Assembly: GCA_016932165.1 (NCBI GenBank)
Contig: JAFGDK010000034.1
Location: forward strand, 1 to 64,000
Source of the DNA: Anaerolineales bacterium
Lineage (GTDB): Bacteria > Chloroflexota > Anaerolineae > Anaerolineales > UBA11579
Direction: 5' to 3'
Length of the DNA: 64,000 nucleotides
Shown one piece after another: positions 1 to 9,693 of the stretch. The position numbers and the translations under genes are program-made. The notes beneath the pieces were generated by a model, which was given only the letters and a program-made list of their open reading frames with translations, was not told where the DNA came from and ran no database searches. Every line of letters begins with the position of its first letter. Position 1 is the first letter of the stretch.

Positions 1-1
1 C

Positions 2-61
2 GGCTTCCACAAAGCCAGCCTGCTGTTTGTCTACCCGCTTGAAACTTTCAAGAACAAATAA
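2..61 (+). CDS. C-terminal 19 aa of a CDS truncated by the window edge (GFHKASLLFVYPLETFKNK*)
   Basis: Open frame from the window start to TAA at 59-61, followed by a strong terminator hairpin at 148-177. Confidence 0.5.
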   Translation, partial: GFHKASLLFVYPLETFKNK

Positions 62-147
62 AAAAGTGTAACCTTTTGTAACCTTTTCGTACCTTGACAT
101 TTTTATCAGGGCATTTAGCACCTGCTGATCAAGCTGTACATACAAAA

Positions 148-177
148 AAACGCACTGAAAATCACCTCAGTGCGTTT
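148..177. terminator. Bidirectional intrinsic terminator
   Basis: 11-bp perfect stem AAACGCACTGA / TCAGTGCGTTT, 8-nt loop, A-tract on the left and T-rich right arm, between convergent genes. Confidence 0.8.
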
Positions 178-206
178 CATTCAAACGACTTAACACGATT
201 CGATAA

Positions 207-842
207 TCAAACACCTTCCAGTATCGCCCTTGCTGGGGCGCCATCCACCCCACCAATTTTGATCGGCAGGCAGTAAAGCGTATAACGCCCCTGCGCCACC
301 TCAGACAAATCCAACCCTTCCACGATGATCACGCCTGCCCCAAGCAGAATTTGATGGGTAGGGGTCACATCGGTAAAGGGAGCGATCCCAAGGTAATCGA
401 CCCCCACCAATTTGACCCCGCGTTTAATCAGCAGTGCTGCTGCCTCTGCATCGAGAGCCACATAATTCTCATCAAAGGTTGTATCGCCATTTGCCCAGCG
501 CTGCGAGTTGCGGGTTTTAAACAAAACGCGCTTGGTGCGCGGGGGAATGGTTGAGTTCTCAATGATCTCTTTTGTGATCAGATCAATCTCATCCGGGATA
601 TGCAGCACATAGGCGCGCCCGGTGAGCAGATCGATATCCATGTGTTCAACAGTTTTGCCGCCGTCGATGAAATGATAGGGAGCATCCACATGCGTGCCGG
701 TATGAACCCCCATCCGGATTTGTGAGACATTGGCCTCACTACCTTCTGAGATCAAGGCCACCTGGTCTATCTCCACCCTGGGATCACCAGGCCAAACAAC
801 CAGGTCCCTTGAGATTGTCAAGGTAATATCGTAGGTTCGCAT
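207..842 (-). CDS. Cyclase family protein (kynurenine formamidase-like)
   Basis: Motif HTGTHVDAPYHF near the N-terminus plus GVDYLGIAP, typical of the cyclase/KynB-like family. Confidence 0.85.
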   Translation of the reverse strand: MRTYDITLTISRDLVVWPGDPRVEIDQVALISEGSEANVSQIRMGVHTGTHVDAPYHFIDGGKTVEHMDIDLLTGRAYVLHIPDEIDLITKEIIENSTIPPRTKRVLFKTRNSQRWANGDTTFDENYVALDAEAAALLIKRGVKLVGVDYLGIAPFTDVTPTHQILLGAGVIIVEGLDLSEVAQGRYTLYCLPIKIGGVDGAPARAILEGV

Positions 843-994
843 AAGCAGGTGTATATCCTCTTAGTGCAGGTGGTGTAACTCGTGGTATTTGCCAGTATAT
901 AGCAGGCCCCATAATTGCGCAAACCAGGATGATTGTGAATTTCAGGAATTTTGTTGGGGTTGGATATGCGGATAAGCCGGGTTTTGCTTCCTTC

Positions 995-1924
995 TTATCT
1001 TCTACGCAGACTCTCCCTGGCCAATTTCCCCCACCTTTGACCTTTTAAATAATCCAGAGTGTTGTTGAAACGCACTGGGAGCAACCCGAAATGCCGGCTG
1101 ACGGAATCAATCTCGCAGGTGCGGTCATTTGCCAGGTAATCCAGCCAATAGACTGAGTGGGGGAAGTTCGGATAGAGATATTCCAAGATGACTGCCACCA
1201 TACGCAATGTAGAGGGACGCAAGTTCACCAAGGTGCGATTCATTCCGGTGGTCTGCATGACTGCTTCAACAACCTCACGGATAGAGAGAAATTCCGGTCC
1301 CCCGACCTCAATGGTCTGGCTGTTCAATTCATCATTATCCAGCAGCCAGGTCAGAGCAGTGACTAGGTCTTCCACCCAGACAGGCTGCAGCATGGCATTC
1401 CCTGGTGCGGGCAAGAAAAACAGGAAAGGATAAACGGCAATTAACTTGGCCAGCGCAGTTGTAAAATGATCGTTTTCCCCATAGACCAACCCGGTGCGGA
1501 TGATGGTATAAGCCAACCCGCTTTTTCGGATATATTCCTCAACGATTCCCTTGACCTTCATAACCGTATAGGCAGATGCCCGATCAGCGCCGATATGACT
1601 GAGATAGATGATCCGGGAAACACCGGCCTCGGTTGCAGCCTGGATCACAGACTGGATACCCTCAATTTCCACCCCCAGGTCAGCGCTGACACCCTGCCAT
1701 TCCAGGCCGACAAGATGGTAGATTGTGTCTATATCTACCATCGCAGTCCGCAGGCTGGGAAAATCCTCAATTGTACTGAGGGCTGCTTCTACCGCGAGTC
1801 CTTTTGGCAAACCCGGACTGTCCTCTGAAGGACGAATGAGGGCACGTACCGGCTGTCCATCTGCCAGCAGCTGGCGGATAAGTGCCTGTCCAATGAAGCC
1901 GGTCGCGCCGGTGACCAAGATCAT
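995..1924 (-). CDS. NAD(P)-binding, NDUFA9-like/atypical SDR protein
   Basis: N-terminal MILVTGATGFIGQAL Rossmann motif. The internal ATG at 1924 fits the family better than the ORF-track start. Confidence 0.85.
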   Translation of the reverse strand: MILVTGATGFIGQALIRQLLADGQPVRALIRPSEDSPGLPKGLAVEAALSTIEDFPSLRTAMVDIDTIYHLVGLEWQGVSADLGVEIEGIQSVIQAATEAGVSRIIYLSHIGADRASAYTVMKVKGIVEEYIRKSGLAYTIIRTGLVYGENDHFTTALAKLIAVYPFLFFLPAPGNAMLQPVWVEDLVTALTWLLDNDELNSQTIEVGGPEFLSIREVVEAVMQTTGMNRTLVNLRPSTLRMVAVILEYLYPNFPHSVYWLDYLANDRTCEIDSVSRHFGLLPVRFNNTLDYLKGQRWGKLARESLRRR

Positions 1925-2071
1925 ACCGCATATTGTACCCAATCCTGACAATTTTAGCGGGGTGATTTAGGTCAGCGGGATTGGCAAACCAGAAGCTAAG
2001 GATTTGAACAGCCTGTAGAGAACACTGGGGAAAAGGAGAGTTTTCAACCACTCCTCAGAAGGGAAAAGAAA

Positions 2072-2098
2072 AGGCCGATCTGGGTTCCAGATCGGCCT
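2072..2098 (-). terminator. Intrinsic terminator downstream of lgt
   Basis: 12-bp perfect stem AGGCCGATCTGG/CCAGATCGGCCT, 3-nt loop, followed on the minus strand by TTTCTTTTCCC. Confidence 0.8.
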
Positions 2099-2102
2099 CA
2101 GA

Positions 2103-2999
2103 CTAGGAAGCACTAGTTTTGGATTTCCACTTTTTATCCTTATGGGCGTATTTCTCCGGTCCAGGGCTCATGAATGGCAGCCTGATCTTCTCAAAGCGCA
2201 CCAGGAGCAGGAAAGCGCCAGCCAAAGCCATGATGGTCGCAACCAGGCGGGAATAGCTCAGGTCAGTACCGGGGATCCGGGGCTGGTCGGGACGGAAGAA
2301 CTCCAACCACACACGCCCGAGACCCTCAAGCAGCAACCACATATAAAAAGCTGCCCCTGGTTTGATCTTGGGGCCAAACCTGCGCACGAGCCAGATGATC
2401 AATACTGCTGCGAGGATGTTCCAGACACTCTCATAGAAGAAAGTCGGGTGGAAGCGGGTGGTTTCAACCGGATAGGCAGCCAGGTCATTCCAGGGAGCGA
2501 TCCGGTTCTCGGCGGCGATTTTTACGCCCCATGGGAGATCGGTTGGCGGGCCGTACAGTTCCTGGTTAATGAAATTAGCCACCCTTCCCAATGCCTGAGA
2601 GAGTAACAGCACTGGGGCCAGCGCGTCGAGCAGCATCCAGAAATCAAACTTGCGGCGGTGGGCATACCACCAGGCTGTCAGAATACCAAACAGCACCGCA
2701 CCGTAGATATGCAGCCCGCCTTCGGTGGTGCGGAAAATCCGGGCCGGGTCATCAGTGTAATAGGTGCTTCCGCCAGCAATATCATTGACCACGTACCAGG
2801 CTCTTGCGCCAATGATCCCTGCCGGCACCACCCAGATGATCAGATCCCAAATAAAATCTGAGTGACCACCGCGCTTCTTCACCTCGCGCTCTGCCAGAAA
2901 CGTGCCCAGCATCACCGCGATGGCGATGATCACCCCATACCAATGGATTGCCACCTGGCGTCCAAAAAGATTAAACGAGACAATTACCGGATCAATCAA
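2103..2999 (-). CDS. lgt: Prolipoprotein diacylglyceryl transferase
   Basis: Lgt motifs: IHWYGVIIA, ALGRVANFINQELYGPPTDLPWG, FHPTFFYESVWN; multiple TM segments. Confidence 0.95.
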   Translation of the reverse strand: MIDPVIVSFNLFGRQVAIHWYGVIIAIAVMLGTFLAEREVKKRGGHSDFIWDLIIWVVPAGIIGARAWYVVNDIAGGSTYYTDDPARIFRTTEGGLHIYGAVLFGILTAWWYAHRRKFDFWMLLDALAPVLLLSQALGRVANFINQELYGPPTDLPWGVKIAAENRIAPWNDLAAYPVETTRFHPTFFYESVWNILAAVLIIWLVRRFGPKIKPGAAFYMWLLLEGLGRVWLEFFRPDQPRIPGTDLSYSRLVATIMALAGAFLLLVRFEKIRLPFMSPGPEKYAHKDKKWKSKTSAS

Positions 3000-3035
3000 A
3001 ACCTACCTCCTGTTTCCTGCAATATTCGTAATATT

Positions 3036-4274
3036 CTAATCGATTTCTCGTGATTTTTTACTCAATTCTGCCATCAGCTCTTCGGTTCGCGGGTCGAAGT
3101 CAAAACGGGTGAAAATATCAGAAAACTTGCTTAGTACCGGCTCCGGCTGGTATCCCATCCGGATCAGAGAATATTTATGCTTGCTCACATAGCTGCGCGC
3201 TTCTTCAACAGCCACCGCCAGTTTATTCTCGAAGGCTGGTGTCATCGGGATCTCAAAGTGCTTGTAAATCAGCCGGGTACTCACATCCAGGTGTTCGACA
3301 AGCTGGCGGTATTTCATGATCAAATATTCGCTATTAGCCAAACCTTCCAAGGATTCAAGGGTATCTGCATACCAGCCGTAAGTCAGCTCAAGCAGCATCT
3401 CCTTGAAGGGATATGGCTCCAGCGTATCGTTGAAATAATTCCAGATAAACGAGAAAAAGCTGGTCTTGGAGGCCAGCATATCCACCGGATTGCGCACCAG
3501 ATAAATAAACTTGGCATCCGGGAAATACTCCCGCAAGGCTAGCACCTTGGAGCTGAACGCTGGGTTTTTGGCGATATACCGCTTTCCACCGTGATAATAA
3601 ACATGCTTTTGCACCATCTTCTTGTAGAAGATCATTGCCCGGCGCTTCTCTTTCTCAGACACCTCTCCGTCAAAATGCAGGTATGGCGAGAGCAGATCCA
3701 TGAAGGGGAAGGGAAACATCAGAAATGACGATGTCCAGTTATGGAGCAAGATCCCTTCATCCTCATCCACTTCCTGCAGCGCCACCCGGTGCATAGGGAT
3801 GCTGTTGAGGTTTTTTGCCTCGATACGGTGAACAAGTTTGTTAAGTGCCCCACGGAATAGCACTCGGTCCACATTCCCGGCGGCTTTCCAGAATACCCGC
3901 TGGGTGATGGAAGGGGCGATATAGATCTCGATCGTTCTCATTGCCGTCAGGTGTTCTTCATCTTTCACCAGCAAACGCTGCAGCAGGGTGGATCCCGAGC
4001 GGAAGTTGCCGATGATGAATATCGGCGCTTTGACCTCCTGCATCCGGTAGCCGGGGAAAAAGATTTCGTCCAACCCAAACCCAATCCAGGTGAACAGGTT
4101 GTGAACCGGGATAATAATAAACCAGAAGATCAGCGATTTAATTCGTTTGGGGGTCAGGCGTGCATGGGTGCCCTTGGCCTTGAAAAGTGACCAGTAGAGC
4201 AACTTGAAGAACAGTCGGAAGTTGTAACGCATCGTCAATCGCCAGGGCAAAAGTGCCAAACGGAAATATAACAT
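3036..4274 (-). CDS. Sulfotransferase family protein
   Basis: PAPS 5'-phosphosulfate loop-like IFIIGNFRSGSTLLQRLL and FIYLVRNPVDMLASK. Confidence 0.85.
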   Translation of the reverse strand: MLYFRLALLPWRLTMRYNFRLFFKLLYWSLFKAKGTHARLTPKRIKSLIFWFIIIPVHNLFTWIGFGLDEIFFPGYRMQEVKAPIFIIGNFRSGSTLLQRLLVKDEEHLTAMRTIEIYIAPSITQRVFWKAAGNVDRVLFRGALNKLVHRIEAKNLNSIPMHRVALQEVDEDEGILLHNWTSSFLMFPFPFMDLLSPYLHFDGEVSEKEKRRAMIFYKKMVQKHVYYHGGKRYIAKNPAFSSKVLALREYFPDAKFIYLVRNPVDMLASKTSFFSFIWNYFNDTLEPYPFKEMLLELTYGWYADTLESLEGLANSEYLIMKYRQLVEHLDVSTRLIYKHFEIPMTPAFENKLAVAVEEARSYVSKHKYSLIRMGYQPEPVLSKFSDIFTRFDFDPRTEELMAELSKKSREID

Positions 4275-4389
4275 ATAGTTGTATAGTTTGGCAGTTTTAG
4301 TTGGATAAATTGATAGATTAGCGGCTGCCGCGATATACTAGGGGATATCTAAATTATCAAACGACCAAATTTAAGAAACTATCAAACTG

Positions 4390-6123
4390 ATGATTAATAA
4401 CCGAGAACTGGCCAATACCTTCACCCTGATCGCCGATCTCCTCGAGATCAAAGGCGAGAATTTTTATAAGACCAACGCCTACCGAAAAGCAGCTGAAAAC
4501 CTGCTGGAACTTTCCCAGGAGGCGCATCAAATCTGGGAAGATGGGGAACTGCAATCTATCCCCGGAGTAGGCAAAGCAATTGCCGATAAGATTGACGAAC
4601 TGCTCCGCACCGGCGAGTTGGAGTTCCTCAACCGCCTCACAGCTGAGGTGCCTGCCAGCTTGGCAGAGATGGTCAAGATCCCTGACCTAGGACCCAAAAA
4701 GGTCAAGCTCTTCTGGGATGAACTGGGCATCACCACCGTTGAGGAGCTGGCAGAAGCCGCCAAAGCTGGCAAGCTGGCAGACCTCCCCGGGATGGGAGAA
4801 AAATCCCAGGCGCGTGTACTGGCTGGGATCGAAGCGCTGGGCCGCCGCCAGACTGGGCGCATCCCGCTGGGAGATGCGTGGGGTTTTGGCCAATCCCAAT
4901 TGATGTTTTTGCGCGCCCTCCCCGGGGTGGCTGCTGCCGAAATGGCGGGCAGCCTGCGCCGCATGCGTGACACCATTGGGGATCTGGATATCCTTGTAGC
5001 CGCAGAAGATTCCGAACCGGTGATGGAAGCTTTCTCCAGCCAGCCGAATATCAGCCACATTGAAGGGCGCGGCCCCACCAAGACCAGCGTGGAGTTTTCC
5101 AACGGCCTTCGGGCACAGGTTTGGGTACACCCACCACAGCGATTTGGCACCGCCCTGCAGTATGCCACCGGCTCCAAAGATCACAATGTCAGAGTGCGAG
5201 AACAGGCTCTTAAAAAAGGGTTCTCACTTTCTGAGCATGCCCTCACCAGGGAGGACGGCACTGAGCTGCTCTGTGCCAGTGAGGAAGAGGTCTACCAGGC
5301 GGTCGGTCTGCCCTTCATCCCGCCAGAACTGCGAGAGGATCGTGGTGAAGTTCAAGCCGGGTTAGCTGGAACCCTGCCAAGATTGATCAAGGTGGCAAAT
5401 ATCCTCTCCGATTTGCACACCCACTCCACCTGGAGCGACGGGCGCGGCAGCATCCGGGAGATGGCAGAAGCCGCCATTGCACGCGGGCGCAAAATGCTGG
5501 CCGTCACCGACCACAGCCAGAGCCTGGGGATCGGCAATGGGCTTTCAATTGAACGTTTGATGGCCCAAAAAGAGGAAATCAACCAGCTGCGGCAAGAATT
5601 CCAGGGTCAGATCACCCTGCTGCATGGGACCGAGATGGAGATTAAGGCAGACGGCACTCTGGATTATCCCGACGAGATACTCGCCCAACTGGATATCGTG
5701 GTCGCTTCACTGCACGTTGCGATGCGCCAGCCGCGGGAGCAGGTCACCGAACGCATGCTCACCGCCATCCGCAACCCGCATGTGGACATCATCGGCCACC
5801 CCACCAACCGCCTGATCCCCGACCGGGCTGGAGCAGACCTGGATATGGAGGTGATCTTTCAGGCCGCAGCAGAACACGGCACTGCCCTGGAGATCAACGC
5901 CAACCCCCAGCGCCTGGACCTGAACGACATCCACGCCCGCCGGGCAATCGAACTCGGCGTTTTGCTGGCGGTCGACACTGACGCCCACGCCCCAGAACAT
6001 TTCGATTTCCTTCCTTTCGGAGTAGCCACCGCCCGCCGAGCCTGGGCCGCGAAGGAAAATGTGATTAACACCTGGCCGGTAGAGAAGCTGTTGGGGTGGC
6101 TGGAAAATCGGCCCCATCCCTGA
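4390..6123 (+). CDS. polX: DNA polymerase/3'-5' exonuclease PolX (HhH + Pol beta + PHP)
   Basis: HhH (IPGVGKAIADKI), nucleotidyltransferase GSLRRMRDTIGDLDILV, PHP motifs DLHTHSTWSDG, VTDHSQ, DTDAHAPE. Confidence 0.95.
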   Translation: MINNRELANTFTLIADLLEIKGENFYKTNAYRKAAENLLELSQEAHQIWEDGELQSIPGVGKAIADKIDELLRTGELEFLNRLTAEVPASLAEMVKIPDLGPKKVKLFWDELGITTVEELAEAAKAGKLADLPGMGEKSQARVLAGIEALGRRQTGRIPLGDAWGFGQSQLMFLRALPGVAAAEMAGSLRRMRDTIGDLDILVAAEDSEPVMEAFSSQPNISHIEGRGPTKTSVEFSNGLRAQVWVHPPQRFGTALQYATGSKDHNVRVREQALKKGFSLSEHALTREDGTELLCASEEEVYQAVGLPFIPPELREDRGEVQAGLAGTLPRLIKVANILSDLHTHSTWSDGRGSIREMAEAAIARGRKMLAVTDHSQSLGIGNGLSIERLMAQKEEINQLRQEFQGQITLLHGTEMEIKADGTLDYPDEILAQLDIVVASLHVAMRQPREQVTERMLTAIRNPHVDIIGHPTNRLIPDRAGADLDMEVIFQAAAEHGTALEINANPQRLDLNDIHARRAIELGVLLAVDTDAHAPEHFDFLPFGVATARRAWAAKENVINTWPVEKLLGWLENRPHP

Positions 6124-6197
6124 AAACGCAAGCATATCCGTGACTTTCTTTATTCTAAGTGAATGGATCTGCAGAAGTATAGAGTGAGGAACCATTG

Positions 6198-7187
6198 ATG
6201 ATAAAAACGATATCACACCGAGAACGGATGAAAACTTGCCTGGCGGGAGAGCAGCCTGACCGCCCTCCGGTCGCCATGTGGCGGCATTTCCCGGTCGATG
6301 ACCAGCGCGGGGACACTTTGGCCGCCGCCCAACTCCACTTCCAACGCACCTATGACTGGGACCTGCTCAAGGTCACTCCTGCAAGCGGCTACTTTGTGTA
6401 TGACTGGGGCGTGGAAGACGCCTGGAACGGACATCCGCACGGCACCCGTGATTATACGAAGAGAGTTGTCCAATCCCCGGAAGACTGGAAACGGCTGGAT
6501 CCCCTCTCCCCCCACAATGGGCACCTGCAAGAAATGCTCTCTGGTCTTAGCCAGATCATTGAAGCAGTCGGCGATGATACACCGGTGATTTTCACCGTTT
6601 TCAACCCGCTCTCCCAGCTCAAGAAGCTGGTCGGGGATCAAAACCTGGAGGATCATCTCACCAATTATCCCGATGAAGTCACCCGGGCTCTGGAAATGAT
6701 TACAGAGTGCACCAAGGATTTCGTCTTGGCAGTCATCCAGACCGGCGCAGACGGCATCTTCTATGCCGTCCAGCATGCCCGCCCTGCTTTGATGAGCCGT
6801 GAGGAGTACATCCGCTGGGGGCGCACCTACGATATCCCGGTCCTTCAAGCTGCCGCCGATGGCTGGCTGAATCTGCTCCACCTGCACGGAAATGATGTCT
6901 ATTTCGATCAATTTGTCGATTACCCAGTCCAGGTGATCAACTGGCACGATCAGGAAACCGAACCGGATCTAAAAACTGGACAAGCGGCATTCCAGGGCGT
7001 AGTCTGCGGCGGCATCCGTCAGGAGGCCGCGCTCAATCTGGGTACAGCGGAAGATGTGCGCCGGGAGGCGCTTGCCGCAATTGAGGCCACCAGCGGGAAG
7101 CGGTTCATTTTAGGGACGGGCTGTGTCGCCCCGACAACCACGCCGCATGGCAATCTGATTGCGGCGCGGGGGGCGGTAGAGGGATAA
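6198..7187 (+). CDS. Uroporphyrinogen decarboxylase (URO-D) family protein
   Basis: SHRERMKTCLAGEQPDRPPVAMWRHFP N-terminus and C-terminal LGTGCVAPTTTPHGNLIAA typical of the URO-D superfamily. Confidence 0.85.
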   Translation: MIKTISHRERMKTCLAGEQPDRPPVAMWRHFPVDDQRGDTLAAAQLHFQRTYDWDLLKVTPASGYFVYDWGVEDAWNGHPHGTRDYTKRVVQSPEDWKRLDPLSPHNGHLQEMLSGLSQIIEAVGDDTPVIFTVFNPLSQLKKLVGDQNLEDHLTNYPDEVTRALEMITECTKDFVLAVIQTGADGIFYAVQHARPALMSREEYIRWGRTYDIPVLQAAADGWLNLLHLHGNDVYFDQFVDYPVQVINWHDQETEPDLKTGQAAFQGVVCGGIRQEAALNLGTAEDVRREALAAIEATSGKRFILGTGCVAPTTTPHGNLIAARGAVEG

Positions 7188-7242
7188 ACAACCTCTGGAA
7201 AAACCAGCTCACCCCATGTAAAATTATGTCAAGTTTGCATCG

Positions 7243-7264
7243 AATAACCCCGATCGGGGTTATT
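7243..7264. promoter_or_regulatory. 22-bp perfect palindrome AATAACCCCGATCGGGGTTATT (operator or terminator)
   Basis: Exact self-complementarity; intergenic between the URO-D gene and the GNAT-like gene starting at 7334. Confidence 0.55.
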
Positions 7265-7333
7265 GATTATTGGGCGCAAATACCGCCGCCTGGTTTTTTT
7301 CTGCACCAATACATACGAGGAGCGAGGATTTTC

Positions 7334-8470
7334 ATGGTTACAGTAGAAATGATTGATACCAGCGACCGCAAGCAGGTAAAAAGGTTCATCGATATCCAGT
7401 ACAAACTATATCAACACTGCCCTCAATGGGTGCCCCCCATTCTCATTGACCGGCGGGTGCAGCTAAACAAGAACAAACACCCCTTCTACGAACACTCAGA
7501 TGCAGATTTCTTCATCGCCGTAAAAGACGGTGAAGATGTCGGCTGCATCGCGGCGCTAGTGAACAATCCCTACAATCAATACCAGAACAAGAAACAGGCT
7601 TCATTCTATCTATTCGATACCATCGACGATCAGGAGGTAGCTGATGCCCTGTTTGAAGCTGTGTTCAACTGGGCCAGGCAGCGCGGGCTGAACCAGGTGG
7701 TTGGGCCTAAAGGATTCGGCCCATTGGACGGTTACGGCATCCAGACGGAAGGCTTTGAGCACCGCCAGATGATGACCATGATGCACTACAACTACGATTA
7801 TTATCCTGTCATGATGGAAAAGTTAGGATTTCGCAAAGAAGTAGATTTCCTCTCCTGCTATTTCGACATCAGCAAGGTGAATGAGCTCTTCCCCGAGCGC
7901 ATCCACCGCATCGCCGAGCGGGTCCAGAAGCGCGGCACGCTCAAGGTCAAGCAATTCAAAAGCAAAAAGGAGTTGGCCGCCTGGGGGCAGCGGATCGGCG
8001 AAGCCTACAACAATGCCTTTGTCAACAATTGGGAATACTACCCGCTCTCCAAACGGGAGATCGATTTCGTAGTCGAGAATATTCTCGTGATTGCTGACCC
8101 AAAACTTTTCAAGATCATCACCCACGAGGAGGAGGTAGTTGGTTTTTTGTTCTCCTTCAAAGATATCTCCAAAGCCTTGCAGCGCAACAAAGGCCATATG
8201 TTCCCCTTTGGTTTTTTGCATATCCTTTGGGAACTTCGCAGAACAGAATGGATCTCCTTTAACGGCACCGGTATCCTGCCCAAATACCAGGGGATCGGCG
8301 GAAACGCCCTGATGTACTCTGAGATGGCGAAATCAATGAATCAATATCCCTTCAAACATGGTGACCTGCCACAGGTGGCAGAGACCACCAAGGAAATGCG
8401 CGCCGATCTGGAAAACCTGGGTGGGGTTCCTTATAAAAATCACAGAGTATATATCATTGATATCCCCTGA
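7334..8470 (+). CDS. GNAT-like acyltransferase, paralog A
   Basis: C-terminal acetyltransferase core GTGILPKYQGIGGNALMYSEM; alignable with paralogs at 8557 and 18068. RBS GAGGAGCGAGG upstream of ATG 7334. Confidence 0.8.
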   Translation: MVTVEMIDTSDRKQVKRFIDIQYKLYQHCPQWVPPILIDRRVQLNKNKHPFYEHSDADFFIAVKDGEDVGCIAALVNNPYNQYQNKKQASFYLFDTIDDQEVADALFEAVFNWARQRGLNQVVGPKGFGPLDGYGIQTEGFEHRQMMTMMHYNYDYYPVMMEKLGFRKEVDFLSCYFDISKVNELFPERIHRIAERVQKRGTLKVKQFKSKKELAAWGQRIGEAYNNAFVNNWEYYPLSKREIDFVVENILVIADPKLFKIITHEEEVVGFLFSFKDISKALQRNKGHMFPFGFLHILWELRRTEWISFNGTGILPKYQGIGGNALMYSEMAKSMNQYPFKHGDLPQVAETTKEMRADLENLGGVPYKNHRVYIIDIP

Positions 8471-8556
8471 TGCATCGCGTCAAGGATTCCATTAGAGAAT
8501 AAAAATCATCTGGTGTCAGCTGCCAATCCCTATGATCAGCATTTTTCGGAGAAACA

Positions 8557-9690
8557 ATGCAACTTAGACAAATCGATCTGGAGTCACGACAGGATGTGCA
8601 CAAGTTCATCATCTTCCCCTTCAAACTCTACCAGGGATGCAATCAATGGGTCCCCCCATTGATTGCCAATGAGAAAAAAAAGCTTAACCCGGCAGAGCAC
8701 CCCTTCTACCAGCACTCCACCTGTGAATTTTACGTGGCAGAAGACCAGCGCGGAAAAGTGCTGGGACGGATCGCCTTGCAGCACAACACCCGTCACAACG
8801 AGCAGCTTGGGCTGAATGCTGGGATCATCAGCTTCTTTGAGGTGGTTGATGACCAGGCAGCTGCCAACCTGTTGTTTGAGAAGGCAGAGGCCTGGGCGCG
8901 AGCCAAAGGATTCAACACTCTGGAGGGTCCTAAGGGGCTGCTGAATACTGAATCCGGAGGTGTGCTGATTGAGGGATTTGAGCATTCCCCTGCGATGAAT
9001 GTGCCTTATAACTATGATTACTACCAGAAATTCTATGAGGATTTCGGCTTCACCAAGAAGCGGGACAGCCTGTCGGGTTACATTGATGTCACCAAGGTAG
9101 AAGTGCCCGACCGTGTCCGGCGGATTGCCGAGAAAGTAATGGAAAAACGCGGTTACTGGATCAAGCGATTTGAGACCAAGGATGAGATGCGCGCCATGGT
9201 CGATCAAGCCCAGACAGTCCTGAATGAATCTTTCAGAGATGGGGTTTCTTTTGTGGAAATGACAGACGCAGAATTTGCTATGGCTGCTGATGAATTGATC
9301 TCGATTGCTGACCCCAAACTGATTAAGGTGGTGATGAAGGGAGACAAGATCATCGGCTACTTGTTTGCCTATCACGATCTAAGAGAAGGATTAAAACGCG
9401 CCCGCGGCCGGTTTTTCCCCTTCGGCTGGTGGCACCTGATGCAGGCACAAAAAAACACCGATTGGGTCAACGTCAATGGCGTCGGTGTTCTGCCTGAATA
9501 CCAGGGAAGAGGAGCCAATGCGGTCATGTACGTGGCCTTGGGGGATACGATCAAAGGAGAATATGGCCAGTTCAGGCACGCTGATACAGTCTTTATCGGC
9601 GAGGAAAACCACAAAAGCTTCTCAGATAACATCACTATGGGCGTGACCTGGTACAAACGCCACCGCATGTATGAGAAGACATTGGACTAA
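8557..9690 (+). CDS. GNAT-like acyltransferase, paralog B
   Basis: VNGVGVLPEYQGRGANAVMY; shared KLYQ..QWVPPLI..KKLNP.EHPFYQHS N-terminus. Confidence 0.8.
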   Translation: MQLRQIDLESRQDVHKFIIFPFKLYQGCNQWVPPLIANEKKKLNPAEHPFYQHSTCEFYVAEDQRGKVLGRIALQHNTRHNEQLGLNAGIISFFEVVDDQAAANLLFEKAEAWARAKGFNTLEGPKGLLNTESGGVLIEGFEHSPAMNVPYNYDYYQKFYEDFGFTKKRDSLSGYIDVTKVEVPDRVRRIAEKVMEKRGYWIKRFETKDEMRAMVDQAQTVLNESFRDGVSFVEMTDAEFAMAADELISIADPKLIKVVMKGDKIIGYLFAYHDLREGLKRARGRFFPFGWWHLMQAQKNTDWVNVNGVGVLPEYQGRGANAVMYVALGDTIKGEYGQFRHADTVFIGEENHKSFSDNITMGVTWYKRHRMYEKTLD

Positions 9691-9693
9691 CCT

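Noticed and set aside
6213-6947. 244-aa minus-strand ORF
   Set aside because: Antisense to the URO-D family gene; shadow ORF.
8584-9375. 263-aa minus-strand ORF
   Set aside because: Antisense to GNAT paralog B, no motifs; shadow ORF.
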